DNA from: a bacterium
Lineage (GTDB): Bacteria; Elusimicrobiota; Elusimicrobia; Elusimicrobiales; UBA9959
DNA: 64,000 bases
Assembly (NCBI GenBank): GCA_021811315.1
Contig: JAJZPF010000007.1
Location: 1-64,000 of the forward strand
Reading direction: 5' to 3'
Of the stretch, positions 1 through 7,677 are shown one piece after another. Every line of letters starts with the position of its first letter. Position 1 is the stretch's first letter. The notes below the pieces were generated by a model. The model saw nothing but the letters and a program-made list of their open reading frames with translations. It was not told the DNA's origin and did not search any database. A program made the translations under genes and the position numbers.

Positions 1-544
1 TAAGCGGGGCGCGCTCCTTGTCTACGTGGATGGTATGGGTAGCGATGTCATTGAGGTAGCCCATCGGCGCCCAGGAAGGCCAGATACCGTTGCGGAGCTT
101 CTGGCGTATACCGCGCTTTACGTTTTCGGAGAGGTTGTCCACGTAGTATTTGGACTGGCCGAAGGCGATAGACAGCATGAACTTGCCCTGGGGCGTAGGA
201 TCAAACCAGAAGGTAGGGAACTTGAGCTCCAGCACCTTGCCGGTGTCTACGAGGTAAATGATGCGCCCGCCGTCTATGGAGTTGCGGGCCAGCCGGTCAG
301 GGTGCCAGGCCACTATGCCGTGGGCCGCGCCCTGCTCAAGCTGCGCCACCATGTCGTTGAATATCTCGCGGCCCGGTTCCTTGGCGGTCTTGCTTTCGAT
401 GAACTCGCGGGCTATGGCGAGGCCGTTCTTTTGGGCGTAGTCCCGCAGTTCAGCGAGCTGCGCCTCTATGGACAGGATCTGCCGGTCAGGCTCGTCCGTG
501 GACTTGCGAGCGTATAAGAAATACCGCATTGTAAGATTCTGCAT
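1..544 (-). CDS. Large serine recombinase, N-terminal part (3' end beyond window)
   Basis: Reading the minus strand from an ATG at 544 gives about 181 residues without a stop, running off the window. The N-terminus reads MQNLTMRYFLYARKSTDEPD, the resolvase-fold start with its catalytic Ser in YARKST. GIVAWHPDRLARN follows, the conserved catalytic Arg region of serine recombinases, and then the start of the recombinase domain (SENVKRGIRQKLRNGIWPS, GYLND). Family members cut and rejoin DNA through a phosphoserine link and integrate or invert mobile DNA. A Shine-Dalgarno-like GGAGG precedes the ATG. It lies just outside the left 347-bp inverted repeat, so it may have mobilised the island or belong to an adjacent element. 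Whether the C-terminal zinc-ribbon and coiled coil are intact cannot be seen. Confidence 0.9.
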   Translation of the reverse strand, partial: MQNLTMRYFLYARKSTDEPDRQILSIEAQLAELRDYAQKNGLAIAREFIESKTAKEPGREIFNDMVAQLEQGAAHGIVAWHPDRLARNSIDGGRIIYLVDTGKVLELKFPTFWFDPTPQGKFMLSIAFGQSKYYVDNLSENVKRGIRQKLRNGIWPSWAPMGYLNDIATHTIHVDKERAPL

Positions 545-561
545 ACCTTGCCTCCCCTGCT

Positions 562-603
562 CTTAATTCCGGCTTTGCCCAGCAGGGCTAAGACGGAATT
601 AAG
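562..603. promoter_or_regulatory. Inverted repeat in the recombinase leader
   Basis: A perfect 10-bp inverted repeat, CTTAATTCCG (562-571) and CGGAATTAAG (594-603), encloses a second small hairpin GCCC-AGCA-GGGC. It lies 18 nt upstream of the recombinase start codon. It could be an operator, an RNA leader structure or a recombination half-site pair; the sequence alone does not decide. Confidence 0.5.
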
Positions 604-811
604 TGCTTATTCTCCAACTCTGCGCCGCGGGTAAGGCCGGCCAGGCGCAGCAGCGCTGGGCCGGCCGCACCGGCGGCCATAAGGACAATAATTCGGTTCG
701 CACTTTATCATTGGCGGGAAAAAAATAAATTTAAAATTTAATTTTCCGGCGGAGAAACTGCGGGCGCTGGCCGGAGCAGCGGATTTAAATTGTGCCAAAT
801 TTTCCGAGAAG
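604..811. other. Non-coding stretch before the left repeat
   Basis: I see no convincing gene. The stretch contains an AT-rich patch around 719-745 and ends with a perfect hairpin, CCAAATTTTC (795-804), loop CGAGAA, GAAAATTTGG (811-820), which straddles the left boundary of the 347-bp repeat. The only open frame (minus, 607-798) has no recognisable protein features. Confidence 0.5.
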
Positions 812-1158
812 AAAATTTGGCGGTCCTTTCAGGATGAAATTAGAACCTACTTTGCGCAACATCCTGAGGTTAACTTATAAATACCGCCAGCAAAGCCGTT
901 AAAGCTGCGGTATGGGGATCTTATCCGCGAGATGTCGTCGCAGGCGTGGCCACGAAGCGCGGCCCCGCACTGCTCCTTGCCGCGAGAAGGCCGTTCGCAG
1001 GGCTCCGGCACTACGCGCCGTCGCACCTGCTCCCAAGGAGGCCCGCACTTATTAACAACCTCCTATGCGCGGCCGGCCGGTACCCAACTGGGCCTTACAG
1101 GGCCGCTCCCGGCCGCCTTCGGCGGCCGTACAACGCAGAAAATTATTTCCCGCGCCCA
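812..1158 (+). repeat. Left copy of a 347-bp inverted repeat flanking the island
   Basis: This segment recurs, reverse-complemented, at 24177-24523 with only a handful of mismatches, clustered around 1080-1115. It holds nested palindromes: GGCGGT (819-824) pairs with ACCGCC further in, TCAGGATG with CATCCTGA, AGGAGG with CCTCCT, and GGCCGCC-TTCG-GGCGGCC forms a UUCG-capped hairpin. Overlapping open frames exist in both copies, but neither has a start context or recognisable domain. Downstream is GCCTGTTTTT, as also follows the right copy. It could be the end of a composite element, a MITE-like repeat or a structured RNA gene. Confidence 0.85.
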
Positions 1159-1217
1159 TCAACTCTTTGCTGTTGTAAGGCGCAGTACTCCAACTCTCTG
1201 CCTGTTTTTATTATAAC

Positions 1218-2333
1218 TTATTTTGCGGTATTATTTCTGATGTATTTCTGATAAATTTCTGATAACTTGTAGGCGCGGGAGCGCCTTGAGGGGTTAGCCA
1301 GCACTATCCAGCCGTCCTTTACCCATTCGGCAAGCAGGTACAGAACCATCCGGTCGGACAGCCCTAAAGCGGCGGCCATCTCCTGTGTGGAGACCACGTC
1401 TTTCCCCGCAAAAAGGCCCAGGATCACCCGCGCCCTGCGGTCCAACTTGCGCAAAGGCTCGGGCTCCACCGGCAAGCCTTCCTTTGCACCCTTCAGGGCC
1501 TCGTCCTTGGCGCGTTTAAAGACATCTGCAAGCAGCACCACAAAATACTCAACCCAAACGGTCAGGTCGGCATCGGCGCGGCCCTCGTAATAGTTGTGGT
1601 GCTTATGCGTCGCGAGCGAAGTGTAATAAGCCTCAATATCCCGCGCATGATGCTCTTCCATAGAGAAGAACCCGCGCATACCGTAACCATCCCTGTGCAG
1701 CAGGAAAGTGGCCAGCAGCCGGGCGGTGCGCCCGTTGCCGTCATAATAGGGGTGGATGGTAACGAACTGATAATGCGCCAGCGCCGCTATTATGGGGCCG
1801 GGTATTCCGTTGCGCTCGGCCTGGCGCACCCAGGCGGCCATCTCGCTCATCAGCTTGGGCACGTCTTTGGCCTCGGGCGGCATATACACAATAGCGCCGG
1901 TGGCCGAATCTTTAATTACGTTCTGCCCGGTGCGGTAGGGCGTTTCCTTTGAGCGTTTACCTTTCTCGACAATAGCGTGGAGCCGCCGCACCAACTCTTC
2001 GGTGAACTCGGCGCGCTTCGCCGCCCACTCTTCCACCTTAAGCATCGCGTTCCAATAGTTGCGGACCTCGCTGGTGTCACGCTCACGGCCGTGGAAAGAG
2101 GTTTTCTTATGCTCAATAGCGTCCTGCGCCTCTTTTAGTGTAAGGCGGTTGCCCTCAATACGGGTAGAGAAGTGCGTGGACCGCACCCTGGCCGCGCGCC
2201 GCAGTTCCGCCTCAACAGCGGGCGGCAAAGCCGTGCGCTCTACAATGGTCTTTGCGGACTCAATGTCCATCAAAGCCCTGGTGACTTTAAGGGTTATGGC
2301 GTAACATGGCGCCCATTTTTTTGCCTTATTCAT
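1218..2333 (-). CDS. Fic family protein with N-terminal inhibitory motif and C-terminal winged helix
   Basis: 371 residues. The Fic core motif HPYYDGNGRTAR matches HPFx(D/E)GNGRxxR of AMP-transferring Fic enzymes, which attach AMP to Ser, Thr or Tyr of target proteins. An N-terminal STRIEGN matches the (S/T)xxxE(G/N) inhibitory helix placed before the core (class II), so the enzyme is probably auto-inhibited. The last ~90 residues look like a winged-helix DNA-binding domain. It is the distal gene of the island, separated from moeA by 195 bp. The ATG at 2333 has no clear ribosome site; an in-frame ATG at 2270 is an alternative. No antitoxin partner is adjacent. Target unknown. Confidence 0.85.
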   Translation of the reverse strand: MNKAKKWAPCYAITLKVTRALMDIESAKTIVERTALPPAVEAELRRAARVRSTHFSTRIEGNRLTLKEAQDAIEHKKTSFHGRERDTSEVRNYWNAMLKVEEWAAKRAEFTEELVRRLHAIVEKGKRSKETPYRTGQNVIKDSATGAIVYMPPEAKDVPKLMSEMAAWVRQAERNGIPGPIIAALAHYQFVTIHPYYDGNGRTARLLATFLLHRDGYGMRGFFSMEEHHARDIEAYYTSLATHKHHNYYEGRADADLTVWVEYFVVLLADVFKRAKDEALKGAKEGLPVEPEPLRKLDRRARVILGLFAGKDVVSTQEMAAALGLSDRMVLYLLAEWVKDGWIVLANPSRRSRAYKLSEIYQKYIRNNTAK

Positions 2334-2359
2334 TTATAAGCATTAAAAGTAATCAGTTT

Positions 2360-2512
2360 CTATTCGTCCATCTCAAGCACGAAGGAATAGGTCTTGCCTG
2401 CATTTTTTCAATAATTCAACAATGGATTGCTGAAAATTATGATCCTTAATAAAAGGGCACAGCCTACCCTTTATAATATCAAAATCAGGAGGCACAGGTT
2501 GATTAAGGTAAT
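2360..2512 (-). pseudogene. Probable remnant of a short gene, frameshifted in an A-run
   Basis: Between moeA and the Fic gene the minus strand carries two short open stretches that look coding but lie in different frames: one containing DFDIIKGRLCPFIKDHNF, the next ending AGKTYSFVLEMDE before a TAG at 2360-2362. They meet at a run of six A residues. A one-base change there would join them into one C-terminal segment of roughly 50 residues. No start codon or ribosome site was found. It may be a decayed gene or chance; the composition and peptide character favour decay. Confidence 0.35.
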
Positions 2513-2528
2513 GCGGCCGGGAGCGGCA

Positions 2529-3710
2529 TTAAAGCAGCAGGACTTTCACCTTTTCACCGGCACGGAGGGTCCTAGCCGGGGAAGGGCCGAGTTCAATCAG
2601 GCAATTGGTTCTCAAAAAAGAGGACAGCATATGGGAGCCCTGCCCTGGGAGCGGCTTAACTTTGCCGCCGTTGAAACGCCCCCTGAGGAAACTAGCGCGG
2701 TTGCCACCGGCTTTAACCGGCCCCGACAGCGAAGCTATGGTCTCGGGGAGAAAAACCTCGCGCCTCTGCATATATTTGTTTATCGCAGGGAGCACATACA
2801 GGTAAAAACAGGTTATTACGGCCGCAGGATTACCCGGAAGGCCGAGGAACAAAGTCCTGTTCCTGGCCCCGGCATACATGGGCTTGCCGGGTTTCTGCGC
2901 GACCTTCCAGAATATTCTTTTTACCCCGTACTCCTCCAGTTCCTCCTTCACATAGTCATGTCCGCCCACGGAAACCCCGCCGGTCAGAATTACTATTTCA
3001 GGAAGTTTTTTAAGTTTTCCCAGGAACGCCGGCAACAGCCCTTTTTTATCAGGTAGGGCCCTCAGGAACGCAGGTTTTACTCCGGCCGCTCCGAGAAGAG
3101 CCGCAAGGCTCCAGAGGTTGGCGTTGCGGATCTGATTCTTTCCGAGGCGCCGGGAGCTGACGGGGGCGACCTCGCTGCCGGTGGTTATTACTCCCACGGA
3201 AGGAGGCTGGAAGACCCTGAGGCTGGTAATTCCCAGCGCCCCGAAGCTCCCCATTGCCTGTGGAGTTACCAAGTCGCCTTTATTGCAAAGACGGGCTCCT
3301 TTTTTAATATCGTCACCGGCTTTCCTTATGTTGTCCCCTTTCCCGGGCTTAACGCGGATCTTGATGCTAGCGGCCTCCGCCATAACATCCTCTACCCGCA
3401 CCACGGCGCCGGTATTGCCGGGGAGCGGCGAGCCGGTGGCGATATAAGCTGATTCTCCGGCCTTCAGCACCTGCATAGATATGCCCCCGGCGAAGATCTT
3501 GCCGGATACTTTTAACGAGGCCCTTTCAAGGTCTCCGGCCCTTACGGCGTAGCCATCCATAGCCGACTGTTTAAAGCGCGGCAAATTCTCAGGGGAAGTC
3601 ACCTCCCCGGCAAGAACGCGGCCGGCGCAATTCATGGTTTCGAGACGTCCGACAAGGCCTTTCCCGATATTCTTCAAGATCAGTTGTTGGGCTTTTTTTA
3701 CGCTTATCAT
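2529..3710 (-). CDS. moeA: Molybdopterin molybdenumtransferase MoeA
   Basis: 393 residues, normal for MoeA, which inserts molybdate into adenylylated molybdopterin to give Mo-MPT in the cytoplasm. Visible family motifs are PRFKQSAMDGYAVRAGD near residue 45, the TGSPLPGNTGAVVRVEDV segment, VGVITTGSEV, and LTGGVSVGGHDYVKEEL of the MoCF fold, followed by the C-terminal domain IV with LGLPGNPAAVITCF. GAGGA precedes the ATG at 3710. It is the last Moco gene in the leftward operon that serves the molybdoreductase at 8607-11816. Confidence 0.95.
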   Translation of the reverse strand: MISVKKAQQLILKNIGKGLVGRLETMNCAGRVLAGEVTSPENLPRFKQSAMDGYAVRAGDLERASLKVSGKIFAGGISMQVLKAGESAYIATGSPLPGNTGAVVRVEDVMAEAASIKIRVKPGKGDNIRKAGDDIKKGARLCNKGDLVTPQAMGSFGALGITSLRVFQPPSVGVITTGSEVAPVSSRRLGKNQIRNANLWSLAALLGAAGVKPAFLRALPDKKGLLPAFLGKLKKLPEIVILTGGVSVGGHDYVKEELEEYGVKRIFWKVAQKPGKPMYAGARNRTLFLGLPGNPAAVITCFYLYVLPAINKYMQRREVFLPETIASLSGPVKAGGNRASFLRGRFNGGKVKPLPGQGSHMLSSFLRTNCLIELGPSPARTLRAGEKVKVLLL

Positions 3711-3794
3711 GACAAGTCCTCGTAAACCGGAGGCGCACCTTGTGCGCCGGCCGGAGTTTAAACAGTCAGTTTTTAAACCACTCTTAGCTGTTCT

Positions 3795-4253
3795 TCAAAG
3801 ATCTTCAACCTTTTCCACCCTGTCTCCCACGGCTATCGTTCCGCCTTCCACGACCTCCGCGAAGATCCCTTCACGCGGCATTATACAGTCGCCAACCTGG
3901 TGGTAGATGGCGCAGCGCTTATGACATTCCTTGCCTATTTTCGAAATCTTAAGAATGGCCCCTCCGCCCACCCTAAGATTATCCCCGATCCTGAGGAGCG
4001 CCAGGTTTATGCCTTCGGTAGTTATGTTCTCCGCATAAATCCCGGCGCGGATCTCCACCGCGGCGTTCTTAAGCCTGGCTGCCTCCATCTGGCCGCGCAC
4101 GCTCTCCATGGGGAGCAGGCTGACCTGGCGCAATGCGGTGCCGGCGTGGGCGTCGTTCTTTATTCCGTAGTTTTTCACAAGCACTGCGCCCGGCGCTTGT
4201 ATCTTAGGCACGCCTTTCTCCGTGCTGTAATTTATCGAAAATATTTTTCCCAT
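3795..4253 (-). CDS. MOSC domain protein
   Basis: 152 residues spanning a single MOSC domain, the fold found at the C-terminus of Moco sulfurases and in YiiM-type proteins. The typical features are an N-terminal beta segment with GIKNDAHAG, the RAGIYAENITTEGI block, and a conserved cysteine in GKECHKRC followed by DCIMPREGIFAEV. Stand-alone MOSC proteins are often found inside molybdenum cofactor operons and are thought to handle sulfur or modified Moco. It sits between moeA and the TauE/SafE gene on the same strand, supporting a role in finishing Moco for the reductase. Exact reaction unknown. Confidence 0.85.
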   Translation of the reverse strand: MGKIFSINYSTEKGVPKIQAPGAVLVKNYGIKNDAHAGTALRQVSLLPMESVRGQMEAARLKNAAVEIRAGIYAENITTEGINLALLRIGDNLRVGGGAILKISKIGKECHKRCAIYHQVGDCIMPREGIFAEVVEGGTIAVGDRVEKVEDL

Positions 4254-4288
4254 ATTGTCCCTCCCGGTCTGAAGCGAGCCGACGGGGC

Positions 4289-5026
4289 TTATGCCATTAC
4301 CCGGCCCAGCAGTTTAAAGGCGGCCATCACCATAACGGCCGCCAAAACGCGGCAGAGGGCGAGCCCCCCAAGGCGCCTCGCCCCCAGGTGCGAACCGATA
4401 ATGCCGCCTAGAAAGGCGGCAAAGACCAGCGGTAAAAGCTGGCCCACGTCCAGCGAGTTGCGCGCCGAATGCCCATAGAACGCCGCGAGAGAGTTAACCC
4501 AGATAAAGCAGGCGGCGGCGGCCGCCGCACGCTTCGCGTCGGCCCAGCGCAGCAGGATAAGAATGGGGCTCAAAAAGATACCGCCGCCGATCCCGATCAG
4601 GCCCGACAAAAATCCGATGCCTGCGCCGATAGGCAAAGCCAGGCGCAGCGGAGGCCCGGAGAATTCACTTTCCTCCTCGTTGCGCCGGCCAACGCCTAAA
4701 AGGCGGAGGGCGGAAAAAAGCAGGGCCGCGGCCAGCAGCCAGCCGTATAACCGGGGGGAAACCTCGACCAGTCCGCCAAGGAGGGCTGCGGGGACGGAAG
4801 CGATTGCAAAAGGCCAGAACAGCCTTGGCACAAAATAACCGGCGCGCCAGTAAGTGATAAAAGCCACACCGGACACCAGCAGGTTCAGCACCAGAGCGCC
4901 AGGGGCCATCTGCGCCGGCGAAGAACCCATAAGCGCCATGACCAGCAGGTAGCCGGAGGCGCCGCCGTGGCCTACGGCAGAGTAAGCGACGGCGACAAGA
5001 AAGACCAGCGGAAAGGTAGCGTCCAT
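4289..5026 (-). CDS. TauE/SafE family membrane permease
   Basis: 245 residues with about seven or eight hydrophobic segments and the duplicated half-signature of the TauE/SafE family (SAVGHGGASGYLLVMALMG near the start; GIGFLSGLIGIGGGIFLSPILI near residue 150). Characterised members export sulfite, sulfoacetate or related anions. It is inserted between the MOSC gene and the moaC-mog fusion, two bases downstream of the latter, so it is in the same transcript. In a molybdoenzyme operon it might move sulfite, sulfide or an oxyanion related to the reductase substrate; that is inference. Confidence 0.85.
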   Translation of the reverse strand: MDATFPLVFLVAVAYSAVGHGGASGYLLVMALMGSSPAQMAPGALVLNLLVSGVAFITYWRAGYFVPRLFWPFAIASVPAALLGGLVEVSPRLYGWLLAAALLFSALRLLGVGRRNEEESEFSGPPLRLALPIGAGIGFLSGLIGIGGGIFLSPILILLRWADAKRAAAAAACFIWVNSLAAFYGHSARNSLDVGQLLPLVFAAFLGGIIGSHLGARRLGGLALCRVLAAVMVMAAFKLLGRVMA

Positions 5027-5027
5027 T

Positions 5028-5996
5028 TTATTTTATCGACCCCGCGAGCCCGCTTTTAGCGGGCTTGTTCCCGGCTTTGCGCTTCTGCTGCCAGGCGCCG
5101 CCGCCGTACATCATGGGGAAAGCGTGGAAGACGCCTGGCAGAATGGCATTGAGGGATTCTTTCACCCCCCTCGAGCTGCCGGGCAGGGCTACCACCAGCA
5201 TTTTATTGACCAGACCGCTCACAGACCTGGAGAACATGGCGTAAGGAGTTCGCTGCTGCCCGAAGGCGCGCATAGCTTCTGAGATGCCGGGTGTTTCCAT
5301 GGTGATGATCGCCTTAAGCGCTTCCACGGTGACATCGGTGGCGCCCATCCCGGTGCCTCCGGCGGTAAAAACGGCGTCCACGCCCATTTTCTCCCAGCCT
5401 AGCACCTTTGCTTTTATCTGCTCCACATCGTCAGGCAAAACGTCATAGGCCGCTATCTTTACCGGGAAAGCAGCGAGCATTTCTTTTATGAGCTGCCCGG
5501 CTTTATCCTCCTTTTTTCCGGCCGCGATCCCGTTGGAAACTGCTAGCACGGCGACCTTAAGCGGAGTGGCGAAGGAGTCCGCGAAGTCGGATTTCCCGCC
5601 CCTCTTTTCCAGCAGCTTTATCTCCTCTATAACGGCGTTCGCGTCCAGGGATTTTACCATGTCGTAAACGGTAAGCGCCGCCACCGCGCAGGCCGTAAGC
5701 GCCTCCATCTCTATGCCGGTTTTCCAGATAGTGGAAGCCGAGGCGGTTATTTCGATCTTGTCCTTTAAAGCGTTGAACGTTATTTTCACGTCGTCTATGG
5801 GAAGCGGGTGGCAATAAGGGATAAGTTCTGACGTCTTTTTAGCAGCCATGGTGCCGGCCACTCTGGCGGTTTCAAGGACATTGCCTTTTTCGACCCGGTT
5901 CTCCACTATCCGGCGGATAAAGGCGGGCGCCATCTTTACCGACCCCATGGCGGTGGCCGTACGCAGTGTGGAATACTTGTTTGAAATATCTCTCAT
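5028..5996 (-). CDS. MoaC-MogA/MoaB fusion, bifunctional Moco biosynthesis protein
   Basis: 322 residues. The N-terminal ~145 residues are MoaC (cyclic pyranopterin monophosphate synthase), with ARVAGTMAAKKTSELIPYCHPLPI and the GIEMEALTACAVAALTVYDM segment. The remainder is a MogA/MoaB-type molybdopterin adenylyltransferase domain with FTAGGTGMGATDVTVEAL and a LVVALPGSSRGVKESL segment. The fusion thus combines the first ring-closing step of MPT synthesis with adenylylation before metal insertion by MoeA. It lies one base after moaA and before the TauE gene. MoaD and MoaE, which add the dithiolene sulfurs in between, are not present in this window. Confidence 0.92.
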   Translation of the reverse strand: MRDISNKYSTLRTATAMGSVKMAPAFIRRIVENRVEKGNVLETARVAGTMAAKKTSELIPYCHPLPIDDVKITFNALKDKIEITASASTIWKTGIEMEALTACAVAALTVYDMVKSLDANAVIEEIKLLEKRGGKSDFADSFATPLKVAVLAVSNGIAAGKKEDKAGQLIKEMLAAFPVKIAAYDVLPDDVEQIKAKVLGWEKMGVDAVFTAGGTGMGATDVTVEALKAIITMETPGISEAMRAFGQQRTPYAMFSRSVSGLVNKMLVVALPGSSRGVKESLNAILPGVFHAFPMMYGGGAWQQKRKAGNKPAKSGLAGSIK

Positions 5997-5997
5997 A

Positions 5998-6987
5998 CTA
6001 TCCTCCTATAAACCGCATTGAATTCTTCACGCGCTTCAAATCGGCCGGGCTGGCGGAACTGATACCGTGAAATTCTTTTTTTCCCGCCAGGAACTTCCCG
6101 ATATGCTCCGGCAGGTCTCCGGCGCTTGCTTCGCGCAGAGTTTTAACATCAAGTCCGTGGGAGTCGAAAAGGCAGCGGTAAAGGACGCCGCGCGAAGAGA
6201 GCCGCAGGCGGTCGCAGGAACCGCAGAAAGGATGGGACAAAGCGGAAATGAAACCGATCTTCCCGCCGTTTATCCGATAATTCCTGGCTACGCCGTCCGT
6301 TTCGGGCGGGCCGGCGGAATATTTCCGCGCGAGGTAGTTCTCTATGCGGCTTATGGGCGCGAAAGCCGTTTTGGTAAAATCGTCCTCGCAGAAAGGCATA
6401 AGCTCTATAAACCTGACGGTGAGCCGGTTCTCCGAAGCGAACTTCACGAATGCGTCTATCTCTTCAAAAGAGAGGTCGGCGAGCGCTACGGCGTTTATCT
6501 TTGGTTTAAAACCCAGGCCAAGGGCACGGTCTATCCCGGCCCTGACGCCGCCAAGGCCGTCCGAGCCGGTAATCCTCCGGAACCGGTCCCGGTCAAGGCT
6601 GTCAAGGCTGACATTGAGGGCGTCCAGCCCGGCGTCTTTAAGCGCGGCCGCTTTGCCGGCGAGCAGGACGCCGTTAGTGGTCAGGCAGACCCTTTTTATG
6701 CCGGGTATAGCCTTTGCGCCTTCGACAAGCTGCTCTATATCGGGCCGCACTAAAGGCTCGCCGCCGGTAAAGCGCACCTTCTCTACGCCGATAGCCCCCA
6801 GCGCGCGGATAAACCCCAGCATTTCAGGTAAAGAGATCTCGGTCCCTTTGTTGTTTTTTTGTGAACAGGGAGAAGGCTGCGCGCCCGGGGCGCAGTAGCG
6901 GCAGGACAAATTACATTTAGGTGTGACGGAAACGCGCACATAGGTATGGGCGCGCCCGAAGGAATCGATATTATCAAATCTCTCCAT
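5998..6987 (-). CDS. moaA: GTP 3',8-cyclase MoaA
   Basis: 329 residues from the ATG at 6987, which is preceded by AAGGAAAG; an upstream in-frame ATG at 7041 is unlikely. MoaA is the radical SAM enzyme that starts molybdopterin synthesis from GTP. The N-terminal cluster motif is CNLSCRYC, followed by VRFTGGEPLVRPDIE. The C-terminal second cluster has FCGSCDRLRLSSRG with a third Cys in YRCLF. The protein ends in the double glycine (MRFIGG) needed for the cyclase step. It has an unusual short Cys/Ser/Gln-rich insertion right after the first cluster. It is co-transcribed with mobA and moaC-mog. Confidence 0.95.
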   Translation of the reverse strand: MERFDNIDSFGRAHTYVRVSVTPKCNLSCRYCAPGAQPSPCSQKNNKGTEISLPEMLGFIRALGAIGVEKVRFTGGEPLVRPDIEQLVEGAKAIPGIKRVCLTTNGVLLAGKAAALKDAGLDALNVSLDSLDRDRFRRITGSDGLGGVRAGIDRALGLGFKPKINAVALADLSFEEIDAFVKFASENRLTVRFIELMPFCEDDFTKTAFAPISRIENYLARKYSAGPPETDGVARNYRINGGKIGFISALSHPFCGSCDRLRLSSRGVLYRCLFDSHGLDVKTLREASAGDLPEHIGKFLAGKKEFHGISSASPADLKRVKNSMRFIGG

Positions 6988-7068
6988 CTTTCTTTCCTTA
7001 CTGTGGAGGCATAGCCGTTTCCAGCTACACCCTGTCGGCATCAGGTCCTGGCCAGAAGGCTTTAGCCC

Positions 7069-7677
7069 TTAATGCTCGAAAGATTTTAATAACCGCAGAT
7101 CCTGCGGGGTATTTATGTTCCGGAAGAAAACATCCGGATCCCCGAACCTGAGCAGTTCATTCCCTGCTACTTTCTTAACTTTAAACTCGCTTAAAAGCCG
7201 CGCCAGTTTCAGCTTTCCCGCAGCCAGCGCTTCACTTATCTTTCCCAGACAACTCCGCGAATATACGGCGTACAGCGGTTGATACTTTCCTTGATGGTGC
7301 GGAATTACCGCCTGAAAACCTTGTTTAATGCTTCCCGCCATATAACTCGCGAGGTCCTGGCTGATGAACGGGAGATCACAGGCGGTCACGAAATTATACT
7401 CGGAATCAGAATTTTTCAACCCGGTGTAAAGACCGCCCATGGGCCCCAGCCCGGGAACGATATCGGTTACGATTTTTACGCGGCTCATGGCCTTATATTG
7501 CCACGGGGAATTGGTTACAAGAATGAACTTCCCGAACCGCTCTTTCAAAAATTCGACCTGCCGTTCCACCAGGGTTTTTCCACCCAGCCTTAGAAAAGCC
7601 TTATCAAAGCCCATCCTGCTGGACCTGCCGCCGCAGAGTATGATCGCGTTCACCTGATCGCGGTCGGAAAGAGTCAT
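7069..7677 (-). CDS. mobA: Molybdenum cofactor guanylyltransferase MobA
   Basis: 202 residues. MobA adds GMP to Mo-MPT to make the bis-MGD cofactor used by the DMSO reductase family, exactly the class of enzyme encoded upstream. The nucleotide-binding signature ILCGGRSSRMGFDKA is at the N-terminus, with TDIVPGLGPMGGLYTGL and the metal-binding TACDLPFIS motif further on. Its start overlaps the end of tatC by four bases, which ties cofactor maturation to export of the folded enzyme. Confidence 0.94.
   Translation of the reverse strand: MTLSDRDQVNAIILCGGRSSRMGFDKAFLRLGGKTLVERQVEFLKERFGKFILVTNSPWQYKAMSRVKIVTDIVPGLGPMGGLYTGLKNSDSEYNFVTACDLPFISQDLASYMAGSIKQGFQAVIPHHQGKYQPLYAVYSRSCLGKISEALAAGKLKLARLLSEFKVKKVAGNELLRFGDPDVFFRNINTPQDLRLLKSFEH

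Noticed and set aside
26-517. Open frame on the plus strand at the left edge
   Set aside because: It is the antisense of the serine recombinase, which shows clear catalytic motifs and a ribosome site on the minus strand.
607-798. 63-codon minus-strand frame left of the repeat
   Set aside because: No ribosome site, mixed composition and no recognisable pattern.
612-1197. CTCCAACTCT on both sides of the left repeat as a target-site duplication
   Set aside because: The match is short, not adjacent to the repeat ends, and has no counterpart at the right copy.
932-1251. Two overlapping plus-strand open frames in the left repeat, with counterparts at 24062-24403
   Set aside because: Arg/Ser/Pro-rich without domain features or ribosome sites; both frames are open in both copies, as expected of GC-rich non-coding DNA. 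The repeat is kept as a repeat, not a gene.
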